Assembly: GCF_918797505.1 (NCBI RefSeq)
Contig: NC_092796.1
Coordinates: 1,240,001 to 1,304,000 of the forward strand
Direction: 5' to 3'
Length of the DNA stretch: 64,000 nucleotides
Origin: Bemisia tabaci
Lineage: Eukaryota > Arthropoda > Insecta > Hemiptera > Aleyrodidae
This document shows, piece by piece, positions 55,071-64,000 of this stretch (positions are counted from its first letter, which is position 1; each line of letters opens with the position of its first letter). A program made the translations under genes and the position numbers. The notes beneath the pieces were generated by a model, which was not told where the DNA came from, searched no databases, and saw only the letters and a list, made by a program, of their open reading frames with translations.

Positions 55071-55717
55071 GCTCTGCGACCAGCTTGTCCACTGTCTGTG
55101 TTCCTAGGTTTCCTAAAAAAGGCGCGAGCATGAAATCAATGAAAAATACGTCGGATTCTTCATTTAAAATGCGCATTACATTTTCATCATTTTTCTAAAC
55201 GCTTACTGGGGAAAGACGGTAGTTTCAGCACAAAGAAATGCATTCAAAAATGCGATTTTGGCACATTTGGATTTTTTAAATCGGATTTTGACTTTCCGGC
55301 GAGAATCATATATGATGGAGTGGAGTATGGCCCAAAAGACCTTAAGGTGAAAGAAACAAATAAAATGAGACAATTATTTATACCACACCTCAAGGATGTT
55401 GATTGTGCACCATTCTCCTTCAAGAACACCCCAAAATTCTACGAATTGACAGTTTCAGAACTTTCCAAAGGTGCACAGTGATGAATCGCGAATTTGAGAA
55501 AAATCAGTTTAAACTTTGCTAACGCTGTTGCCAGGATAGGAGACGTGTGTTACATTATTTATGATGCAAATAAAGGATTGAAATTTTGAGTTATTTTGAC
55601 CAAACTCTTTGAATAGTACTGAAGAGCGATTATGATCGGAAATCGAGAATTGATACTTTTGACTTCTTCTTCAGTGTTTTCGTTGATCTAAACATTTTGA
55701 GTTCCAATGGAGCTCAT
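55071..55717. other. Unique sequence, no supported gene
   Basis: No repeat pair, array or coding-like segment is visible. Confidence 0.5.
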
Positions 55718-55940
55718 ACAATGCTCCATTTTCCCAGAACTAGTTCCAAATTTCGGAACTTTTGGGGTTTTCCTGAATTTTTCCCGGAACTTTTGAAATT
55801 CCCGAAATGTTCCAGATCTCTTGCATTTCCCAGAACTTTTGAAAAATATAAAAGGAATCCCTGAACTTTTGACGGTTATGAAGTTGGAAAAATTGGAACA
55901 AAAAAGTTCCGAACCCCGGAACTTTTGACAGACATGGGGT
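55718..55940 (-). repeat. Family G repeat, minus orientation
   Basis: On the minus strand it reads CCATGTCTGTCAAAAGTTCC, GGAACTTTTTTGTTCCAATT, AACCGTCAAAAGTTCAGGG, then GGAACATTTCGGGAATTTCA, matching 49.8-50.0 kb in order and spacing. The 86-codon minus-strand frame is its translation and includes repeated Lys/Phe/Gly words, so it is not a gene. Confidence 0.8.
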
Positions 55941-56639
55941 AGGAACACTGGGCTCGTAGACGGAACTGGTAATTTTGTGATCCTATAAGAGGGTTGTTTG
56001 GCGAGGAATGTTGAAAATCAAGCGGGCCCTGATTAATTTTCAATCGGAGAAAAATTAAGTTCACGCGCGCACCTTGCGCGTTCTCCTTCTTTGTTTAGCG
56101 GCTGAGCGTCAAGATGTGACCCGCCGCCCGGGAAAAAATAGGCTCACGGGGACATTTATCTTTGTCCCCGGGGAGATTTATGCATAAGCGCGAAGATTCA
56201 ATTTCGATAGGAGCCAAGAATGTTATGCTTTCGCGAACCGTTCCTATGCTAAGTCTCGAGAAAAATGACTTTTATTATGTTACGTGTTTCACAACCCCGA
56301 ACCCCGTTTTGTGGACGGAAAAACTTCCCCCGGCGCCGCGACGCAAATTCCCTCAAACTTCGGATCAATTTCATTACGACCCCCTTTCTATCCCTCTCCC
56401 CCCACTCCCAAGAACGGTTCTACGAGGTTCCAACCGGTGATGATATCATTACCGCGAAAGAATGGCAGAGGTGGCCGATATGATTGTTTGAAGTTGTCCT
56501 GCGATCGAAATGCATTGTTCTTTGCTAACTTCGTCCGTGTCTCCTACTCAGAGACAAATCCTCCGACCCTTCACTTACCTCTTGGCGACGCGACAGGTGG
56601 AAACTTTTACTTACGGGCATTAAAAAACTCCTCATTAAT
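55941..56639. other. Unique sequence, no supported gene
   Basis: The 170-codon frame from 56,284 runs from unique DNA into the repeat chimera at 56.64-56.85 kb and is open in a second phase for part of its length. Confidence 0.45.
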
Positions 56640-56711
56640 AATCAAGGATACAAATTTTTACGAGGCAGCCCGAGACAATGGTAGCATGAAAAAAATAAGG
56701 GAGAATAGGTA
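56640..56711 (+). mobile_element. Family M fragment
   Basis: CAAATTTTTACGAGGCAGCC then CGAGACAATGGTAGCATGAA matches the left outer arm at 58.54-58.59 kb (CAGATTTTTACGAAGCAGTC then CGAGACAATGATATCATGAA). Only this part is present. It joins directly to a family A right half. Confidence 0.65.
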
Positions 56712-56850
56712 TTTTAGATCAAAATGCGAACAAAAACGTCTTAAGAAACTGAAGCATAACATTAAAAAAATGTCCAGTAAAGTCGGATTTTTTTGAGGGG
56801 AATCTGGCAACGCCTGACGGTTTATACGGCGTTTTCCGTTATCACGGGAG
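56712..56850 (+). mobile_element. Family A right-half fragment
   Basis: GATCAAAATGCGAACAAAAA resembles the A centre, and CTGGCAACGCCTGACGGTTT then ATACGGCGTTTTCCGTTATC and ACGGGAG form the right arm. The left arm is absent. Confidence 0.75.
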
Positions 56851-57393
56851 TGTACGCTGTACGGCTTAATCGTTTCCGTGTTCCAGGAGTGATATCTCGG
56901 CGTTCCTCAACTCGCTTAATAATAATACAAGAGGCAGAAAAAGAAAAAGGGAAAAAAGACAGAGGAAAAGGCGGGAAAAAGAACAATACGAGATACATTC
57001 ACACGAAGTCTATAAACTCCGGGCCTGGGATTTGATGCGTTTTTATTAAAGAAAAGGGATTTCCTTTGAGTAGACATCGCGCTCTCACGCGCCCCGCTCA
57101 GCGCTCTTCCGACTCATTCGCCGCCAAGAGGGGTTGTCCAAGTAGTTGAATTTCGAAAAATTAACTCAAGTATTTGATTAAAAGAGAAAAAAAAAGGAAT
57201 AAGAAAAAGTTCCTGCTGTTAGGGTTGGTCGGCCTAAATTAAGCTCTGAGCAGAGAAAAAGCAAGCCAATTTTTGGGGGAAAATGAGTCAAGAGTGATTC
57301 TGAGTTAAACTGGCCGTGCGCGTGCATCCCTCCTTTTAAAACACGGGGAAAAAGAGAAATTGCTGATTGAACAATTTTCTAGTCAGAAAAAAA
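56851..57393. other. Unique sequence with a purine-rich patch
   Basis: 56,930-56,985 is A/G-rich (AAAAAGAAAAAGGGAAAAAA). Nothing else is supported. Confidence 0.5.
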
Positions 57394-57569
57394 GTGACCG
57401 ACATGCTTCAATGTAGATTTTACGATAAGAAATGCTAATTTAACCACCCCCGTGGTTAAATTATTCTATTGTGGTCTATTGTAAAATGGACATTGGAGAC
57501 ATGTCGGACATATTACGGTTAAATTAGCTTTACGCTATTGTGAAATCTACATTGAGACATGTCTGACAC
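57394..57569. mobile_element. Foldback with three related arms
   Basis: GTGACCGACATGCTTCAATG then TAGATTTTACG, GCTAATTTAACCAC on the left is mirrored at the right end (reverse complement GTGTCAGACATGTCTCAATG then TAGATTTCACAATAG, GCTAATTTAACC). A third, inverted copy (GTAAAATGGACATTGGAGAC then ATGTCGG) lies in the middle at about 57,481-57,508. This suggests an internal duplication of one arm. Confidence 0.75.
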
Positions 57570-58535
57570 TAACTTATTCAACTACAAAATTATTAACAAG
57601 GAAATATCATTTCCCTCCGTGTAGATTTTCGGACTTGCACGTAAGTCCATTCTTATCCAATTTTGCAATGTTTGCCGAAGCTCATAATTTCTCCCGACCT
57701 GATAACGTTGCGTCTTTCTCATGATGGCGAGATTTCCGCGGGCAACACAGCTTTTCCTCGCCCCCCATCGGGAGCACATTCCCCTCTGGCGGGGGTGGGG
57801 GTCGGGGCCGGGCACAGCCGCGGGGCACGCTGCGCGGAAGGAGAGGAAAGGACTCTCCCAAGCGAAAAGACGATCGGGATGTGATTGAGCGATATCCGCT
57901 TTTCCTTCAAGTTCAACCGCCTCGCCAGCGCCGTTGCCAGCCGGCTCACAATCCTTCTTTTCCATGCCAACGACATGTTTCCATCTGTCTTGACACTATG
58001 GACAGCGGACCAGAGATCGTTGGGATGTCATTCGATACACTTTCTGTGGTCAGTTTCAAATTTGTGAATGTTTAAGTCGTTACGAGCAATGAACCACTAG
58101 ACAAGATACGAATTCGAGTGTTCTAATGTAAAGTTCCCTCATCAATATTCCATGTAGAACACGATTTGCGCGACGGATTCAATGTGGAATATTAGGTTGC
58201 ACGGGCAACTGACGACGTTCATCCTTAATGAGAGCATTGAGCCGTGCTTTGACGAAGATATGTTTCGACTTCGAGCAACTACTTCAACACTCTGGCGGTC
58301 AAATTGCCTATGCGACGAAATGAAGGAATTTTCAACGAGTCTGATGCGACCGCCAAATTTGGTCATTCCGTAATCACGATTTTCTCCAAACTTTATATCA
58401 TATCAATCTTGTCCATCAGTTTTTCCAGTTTTCCTCAGAACGGTTAATATGTTTTGAGTTATTTCGCTCTTTTTCCCTGCGACTTTAACCTAACCCACTT
58501 TCCTTCCGTCTTTCACCGATTTTCCCTAACTATAG
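57570..58535. other. Unique sequence, no supported gene
   Basis: A GC-rich patch at 57.7-57.95 kb opens frames on both strands (up to 127 codons). None has support. Confidence 0.45.
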
Positions 58536-58910
58536 ACGCAGATTTTTACGAAGCAGTCCGAGACAATGATATCATGAAAATAGCAAGGGAAGAAGCGGAG
58601 ATCAAGGCTAAAAATTCAGCACTAAAACCCGAGACATTATAAGACTCAAAACTGAGTCATTTTCAGTCGGAAAATGAATTTTTCCTTTTTAAAAAAAAAC
58701 TGCTTTTACTCTTTCTTCTCGGATCTCGGCCACCAACACGTCGGTCTCAGGTTTTTCCTCCAATTTTTTTCAATGTTTAATTTTTTTTCTGACTGAAAAT
58801 GACTCAGTTTTGAGCGGAAACGTCTCGGGTTTTAGAGTTGTATTATTAGCCTTGTTTCCCGTTTTTCCCCCTTTGTTTTTTTCATATTTTCCCTGTCTCT
58901 GACCCGTGAG
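58536..58910. mobile_element. Family M foldback
   Basis: The inner arms ACTAAAACCCGAGAC and CTCAAAACTGAGTCATTTTC then AGTC are mirrored at 58,784-58,852. The pairing continues outward through GGCTAA, GGGAA and GAGACA to about 58,550 and 58,908. The loop of about 100 bp is T-rich. A fragment of the left outer arm occurs at 56.64 kb. Confidence 0.8.
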
Positions 58911-59574
58911 CACCCTGAAAATCGTACAGATTTTGCAGCTCCGGCAACGGTGGGCGCCGGGGACGCGTGGCCGAAACGTACATCGATTTCGCGGACGCAT
59001 ACGCACGGGACAAATTCATTTCCGTTCGGAGGCGCGTGGAGCGGATGCTCCCAGCATCCCTCCCTCCCTCCCTCCTCCTCCTCCTCACCCCCCGGGCCCG
59101 ACGCTCCCGTCCATCCGCGAGTATTACACCATGACCGGAAACGGGCCATGCTGGTCCTCCGCCGATGACGGCATAAAATCAAAACAGCTTCACGATCTGG
59201 AGTTTTCTCCGAGACCAAAGGCTCGAGGGTGGAGGGTTAACCCCTCGGCCCTCGCCGGAGGTAACGGGCCAGTCGCCCGTCTCCGTTTTTCCGGTTCATG
59301 ATGTGTCAAATGGCGCAAGGAGCCGTTACGGCATTCCAAACTCATTTTTTGACCTTCGGCCGGAGATGTTGCATTTAGCTTGAGGTACTAGGTACCAGCT
59401 ACCTTAAGCTAAAACACGTGCCTGGTGCCTATTGGTAATGCAAACAAAATTTAGACCACTCCAAGTTATCTACTTTCAAGGGATACGATGAACGTGGAGA
59501 ATCCGTCAAGATGAGGAAAATTTCTTCGGCCTAAATTTTCCCCTCCATTCTACAGGTATTTCTTTCGGACTGCT
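58911..59574. other. GC-rich unique sequence with a small inverted repeat
   Basis: Microsatellite-like CCCTCCCTCCCTCCTCCTCC lies at about 59,058-59,077. A palindrome TTAGCTTGAGGTA / TACCTTAAGCTAA spans 59,375-59,412. Frames of 128 and 131 codons face each other on opposite strands and are not called. Confidence 0.5.
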
Positions 59575-60004
59575 ACACGGAGAAAAAAACCTCATGCGTG
59601 GGACCCGAAGTTTAGGTCATATGGATCTCTGAAGTTTTCGAATTGAGTATCTGCACACTTTAGGTCTAGCTGTCGAGGTTCGGATCACACACCTGAAACT
59701 CCAGTTCTTACATCTGAAGTAGTTCAGATGTGAGAACCGAAGTTGTTCGATGTGAAAACCGAAGTACTTCAGATGATCACACACCTGAAACTCCAGTTCT
59801 TACATCTGAAGTACTTCAGATGTGAGAACCGAAGTTGTTCGGATGTGAAAACCGAAGTACTTCAGATGTAAGAACTGAAGTTTTAGATGTGTGATCCAAA
59901 CTTCAGCAGCTGGACCTAATGTATTCAGATGCTGAATCCGAAAACTTCAGAGATCCATATGACCTAAACTTCGGGTCCCACGCACGGAGTTTTTTTCTTT
60001 GTGT
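59575..60004. mobile_element. 430-bp foldback with internal 92-bp duplication
   Basis: ACACGGAGAAAAAAACCTCA then TGCGTGGGACCCGAAGTTTA is mirrored at the right end (TAAACTTCGGGTCCCACGCA then CGGAGTTTTTTTC). TCATATGGATCTCTGAAGTT pairs with its inverse further in. The centre holds a direct duplication (59,683-59,774 and 59,775-59,867) that is itself built of GAAGTACTTCAGATG palindromes. Ends resemble the CACTG-A(n) group. Confidence 0.92.
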
Positions 60005-61081
60005 TTAAAATTTACAAACGCATGTTTCAGACTTTGAAATACAGGCTTGCAGGCCCTTAATTTATGTCTGCAACAACATAAGTGCCGTCATGTCTCCTAC
60101 GTAGATAAATGATTTTGTTGCCGAGTAAAAAATATTGATTGCTCGTTGAAAAACTGATGTAATCCACTTGTTCGTCTGAAAACGTTTTTACCTTCTTCTG
60201 GGACCTGGGCAATTCTTGGGAGAGCCTATTATGCTCCACAGAGTTTAGAAATGAAACACACGACCTTACTTGTGAGTACATCGAAAAAAATAAACAAACA
60301 AAACGCATTGTCCGCCCACGTTGGGAGACCGCGACCCAGAACCATACCGCACGCCGATTAAGTCGCGGCGATTTTTCCGGTGCATTTCCGCCACGCGATT
60401 CCCGGAAAAACTCGAGGCTCCTCGTGACAGAACAATAGAATGAGCCGACGCTAAAAGCGAGCATGCCCGCTATCCGACGAACCTCGGAATACGATCATAC
60501 TTACGGAATTGAGAACTCATCGAGGCAATGAAGAGGATCGGTTTGGTAATTGAAAGATTCAATAGGGAACTCGGAACAATCGAGGACTCTGGAAAAGTTT
60601 TGTCGCGCGATGGCGTTAACGGAACAGTTCTGCTGGCTGCCCAGCCGATGACCTTTTTCGCCGGCTCCGATCCCGAGCGCTCTGACCCGCGATATTTTTC
60701 GGTCGATAATTCCTGTTTTATGATCAACCGAGTGTCTCCGAGTGACTTGACGTTTTCGCCCGCCTTAATGGGTAAGCACCGATGCTTTTCCTCCGCCACT
60801 GCCGCGCTGAGTGGAAAAATCCTCCCGATTTCCGCTCCGTTCCGGCTCGACCGGGCGAGTTCTTGAAATCATCGGCAGCCGCGCTTCGCGTTCCGGCGAG
60901 CATCCAGCGAGATGAGTGATTTACCGGTGAAAATAATGACTTTCCCATCTTTCATCCAGGAGTCTTGACGAAACGACTCAAGGAGCTATCGAGAAGTCCC
61001 GATGCCCAGGTGATAATGGTTTTGATGAATGACGTCACACCAGGGGATGAAAATAGGAATACGAGGTAAATGCTTGAAGGG
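60005..61081. other. Unique sequence, no supported gene
   Basis: Frames at 60,470-60,866 are open on both strands (109 and 112 codons) in a GC-rich patch. No domain or splice site supports either. Confidence 0.45.
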
Positions 61082-61402
61082 TATTCAAGGACTTGAAAAT
61101 TTGAAAGAATAAATATTTAAAGCATACTCAAGGACTATTCAAGGCGTCACGAACTCCAGAGAAAGGCCATTATTCGAGGCGGTCGGCGAAAGTACCTAAC
61201 GATACGGAGAGGATATTCAAGGACTTTGACGTGCATTAGGGTACATTAAGGTCTTAAAGATAGTTTCCCCAAAAATGTGAGGATATTCAAGGACTTGAAA
61301 ATTTGAAAGTTTAAATATTTAAAGCATAATGAAGGGCTTTTGAATGCGTCACGAACTGGAGTGAAGGGCCATTATTGGAAGCTGTCGGCGAATATAAGTA
61401 TG
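61082..61402 (+). repeat. ~120-bp direct duplication, period 202 bp
   Basis: The block from 61,082 (TATTCAAGGACTTGAAAATT then TGAAAG, AAATATTTAAAGCAT, GGCGTCACGAACT, GGCCATTATT, GTCGGCGAA) repeats from 61,284 in the same order. A third start of the block (GGATATTCAAGGACTTTGAC) lies at 61,211. Copies differ by scattered substitutions. Confidence 0.88.
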
Positions 61403-62359
61403 CGAGTGCGGGGGCCAATATTTCACAGTGCGAGCGGGGGTATTTCTCGAAGCGGGAATATCCGCAAGATATATGATCGCCGCGGTGCGTTCTCGTCGGA
61501 TCCTCCGGGTTCGAATCGTTACCGGGCGCTGCGCCCGGCCGCGCCGGTTTCCTTAAATCCCGATTCCTCATCCTGACTCTAGGTACTTGGCCGCTCCGGC
61601 TCTGCCAACGGCTACGGTCGCGGGCCGGGAAATACAGTTTTTCGATTAGTTAATTAATCGCTTGAGGTAATTCTTTAAGAAGGCTTTAAGAAGAAAGAAT
61701 TGGACCGAGTTTATCAGAAAGGTATATTTTCGAAAAATTTGAGTTAGGAATGTCGGAATCAAGACTCTCAATGGAATTGTCAGCTTATTTATCGGCTTTT
61801 ATTCCCTATTCGTATATCACTCCAATTTTTCAAGGGCAAACTGGACTTCGTAGTAGAATGAACTCCGGCTTTCACTCTGAGATTTCTACACGCGAATTGG
61901 GCAGTAAACGCGTTAAACTTCAGGATAGTTTTTATAGACATTTTGTTATTACTTTAAGTACATAAAACAAAATGGAAGTTCTGGACAAAAGAATCAGAAA
62001 AAAAGAATCGATGAATGTAACAGGGTTGTGTAAAATTGAATAATGGCTGGATTAGCTGTAGTAGCGAAGTTACGTCCAAACAACTAGTAAATGCGACCCC
62101 TATGGAGAAGGGGGCTCATTCTGAAATCAACTGTAAAATCACTATTGATTACTGTCGTGTAAAACACGTGTCCTGAAGGGTTGTGCGCACTCAGCGCTTC
62201 CCTCGATAATTTTAAAGGCTTCCTCTGTCTCCTTTTTTCAAAATTTCCCACTGTACCTGCCCGATTAGACACGTCAAGAGGGGACCCGAAAAGCTCCCGA
62301 AAAGTCTGTCATTGACGGTTGGAACGGCGCAGCGCTACGAAAAGTGGGGGAAGTAAATA
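61403..62359. other. Unique sequence, no supported gene
   Basis: A GC-rich patch at 61.48-61.56 kb includes GGTTCGAATCG, but no tRNA fold surrounds it. Nothing else is supported. Confidence 0.45.
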
Positions 62360-62606
62360 CTGCCGTGCTAGGGGAAAAACGCCGTACAAACCTCCATGGG
62401 TTGACACATCTCCTTCGTTAGAACAATAATTTAGGAGGGTAGTTATCACTATTTTTCCTTGACATTTTGACGCAAATTAAACAAGATCATGGGGGAAATC
62501 CGCCAAAAATTTGAGTAGAAAAATCCACCAATTTTCGAGGGAAAAATCGGCATTTATAAGGTGAAATTTGACAACCTCCGTATGATTATAAGGCGTTTTT
62601 CCTCGG
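62360..62606. mobile_element. Family A foldback MITE, copy 6 (right tip lost)
   Basis: CTGCCGTGCTAGGGGAAAAA then CGCCGTACAAAC opens it. The right arm GATTATAAGGCGTTTTTCCT then CGG lacks the last 8 or so bases. AATA flanks both sides (62,356-62,359 and 62,607-62,610). The intact duplication despite a shortened right tip suggests a small deletion at the end after insertion, or imprecise transposition. Confidence 0.85.
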
Positions 62607-63344
62607 AATACACCGCGCGACGACCGGAACCCTTTGACCGAGGTGGGGAAGTAATTGGTGAACTGCTGCGGGACCCGACTCAAAAGCCGCGCTTGAGGAC
62701 GCGTATAATAGGATCGGACTCAATTAAAGGCCGAATTAAATCATTGCCCGGGCCTATTTGTTTACCTTTCCCGGGGGTCCCTCAACTCCGCACCTCCCCC
62801 TCAGGACCTGCCCCTTGGGCCCGTGAATCGAAATCCAGAGAAAAAAAGAGAAGTTTAAATAAAAAAAGGAAAAAAATCGGAGGCATTCATCGGCGGGATG
62901 TCCCATTGGTTGTTGGCGGTGACATTTCGTTAGCGTCTTCTCGGAGGGGATCTAGTTTCTCCGGTGTCGTGGTCCTTTGTTCGAACCCTCTGCCTGGAGG
63001 CTGGCCTTAATCTCATCTCTACAATCAACATTGGCCTATATCTTAATTCCTCGATTCAATTCATGGAGGAGTGTAGGAAACATTGCCTTATAAGGGAATT
63101 AATTTTCAAAATTACTCGGAAGAGGAGCCTCCCTTCTTCCTCTTCGGGGCACCATTCAAGAGGTGATTCCAGGGTTTGTAGCTCCGCGTATTGCCGACAA
63201 AATTATTACGAGTTTTACTCGTTTTCTTTTTGAAAAATCCGATCGAGTTGATGCAATAATGTATTCTCAACAGCATTTATCAAATTAGATCATGCAAAAT
63301 AAAAAGGAAAAATAAAATTACTTTTGTGCAGAATTATTATTTGC
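62607..63344. other. Unique sequence, no supported gene
   Basis: The 149-codon frame at 62,561-63,010 begins inside the family A arm, which argues against a gene. No other support is found. Confidence 0.45.
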
Positions 63345-63612
63345 AGGGTTGCCACAGAATCTGAAAAATTAAATTTCCTGAAATTTCCCTGATTTCCCCG
63401 ACACACTATGGTGAAATTCCCTTACGATTGAACAAATGCCAGATTATTGAAAAGACATAGCTAGAAATAGTTTTCAGGCAAAATTTGCTGTTAGAAACTC
63501 AAACCCTCTCGAGAAAGTATATGAAGGTAACTTGACTTTTTTCCCTGACATTTTCGTCATTTTCCCTGACATGTCCAGGTTTTCCCTGTTTTTTTAAAAT
63601 TCCCTACATTTC
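63345..63612 (+). repeat. Repeat fragment with iterated TTCCCTGA words
   Basis: TTTCCCTGA or close variants occur at least six times (near 63,382, 63,391, 63,540, 63,560, 63,583 and 63,600), with GGTTGCCAC at the left edge. It looks like one end of an interspersed repeat; the other end is not in the window. Confidence 0.5.
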
Positions 63613-64000
63613 CCCCTATATTCCGGCCCTATATTTGCAACTCCCTCAAAATGAATTTGCTATTTTTGAGAATTAATTTTTTTCTCGTCCCTGGAAGAGT
63701 AATTTCAGCAAACTGAAAGAATACATATAGAAATCGCCAATCACTTTTAAGTGCTGGAGCATTTTTTAAAGTACGCGACAGACACTCCGTGCGGCAACTC
63801 TACCATAAATTTTTACTTTATGGAGGAAGCGAAATAGAGTGGAAACGGTGCGAGAGTGCAGAATTTTCTGCGCTGCTGCAGATAGCTCATTCCATTACCT
63901 AGGTACGCACATCCAGTGGAGAACCGGTCACTAACTGATGTGTTTCTCACTGGAGCCTCCCGCGCTGCGGCGAATAGGGAAAAGAACCGGTTGCGTGATG
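63613..64000. other. Unique sequence to the window end
   Basis: No gene or repeat pair is visible. Confidence 0.5.

Noticed and set aside
56284..56796. 170-codon frame with FYEAARDN, resembling FYEAVRDN at 58.5 kb
   Set aside because: The similarity is shared repeat DNA (family M), not a conserved protein; the 58.5-kb stretch is one arm of a foldback.
1..64000. CRISPR arrays, integrons, bacterial operons or viral genes
   Set aside because: No regularly spaced short repeats with unique spacers, no ribosome-binding-site-led gene strings and no viral protein motifs were seen; the DNA is eukaryotic in style.

Overview
The window looks like non-coding nuclear DNA of an animal, most probably a hemipteran insect. 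Several of the repeats below match, from memory, families I associate with whitefly (Bemisia tabaci) sequence. That attribution is recall, not a search. There is no bacterial gene layout, no operon, no tRNA or rRNA gene that I can support, and no long open reading frame with a recognisable domain. The longest frame (259 codons near 28.1 kb) lies in a GC-rich patch and reads as low-complexity chance coding.

What fills the window is a dense mosaic of short, non-autonomous DNA elements. Most are 75-430 bp foldback elements: two inverted arms and little else. The best-supported families are: A (about 250 bp, arms carrying AACGCCGTATGA; five near-complete copies at 0.8, 2.7, 50.8, 52.5 and 62.4 kb, a diverged one at 26.4 kb, and fragments); C (arms carrying ATTACGTAACGC; 0.5, 24.3, 37.5, 40.4 and 54.0 kb); H (arms carrying GTGGATCGAGTCAAT; 6.4, 31.6 and 52.8 kb); a group with AGGAACCA or AGGAACTA about 20 bp inside the arm (3.4, 22.1, 23.1, 35.1, 46.4 and 46.8 kb); and a group ending in CACTG plus an A-run (28.6, 34.9, 42.2, 48.0, 48.8 and 59.6 kb). 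Two larger elements stand out: a hAT-like element at 54,093-54,956 with a perfect 8-bp target duplication, and a roughly 1.5-kb element at 18.8-20.3 kb with long inverted ends.

Nesting is visible. Family A sits inside the right end of a family C copy (0.5-1.06 kb), the hAT-like element sits inside another C copy (54.0-55.07 kb), and A abuts a different foldback exactly at 26,434/26,435. Tandem arrays occur at 17.6-18.0 kb (about 141-bp unit), inside the hAT-like element (80-bp unit, three copies), inside the 59.6-kb foldback (92-bp unit) and at 61.1-61.4 kb.

The only segment with a coding signature is a possible 79-bp internal exon at 29,163-29,241 (+). It has a polypyrimidine/AG acceptor, a GT donor and a strongly GC-biased third codon position in one frame; I do not recognise the protein. 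The GC-rich stretch just upstream (27.8-28.5 kb) could be promoter or first-exon DNA. The remaining intervals appear to be unique intergenic or intronic sequence with simple repeats, and I list them as such.
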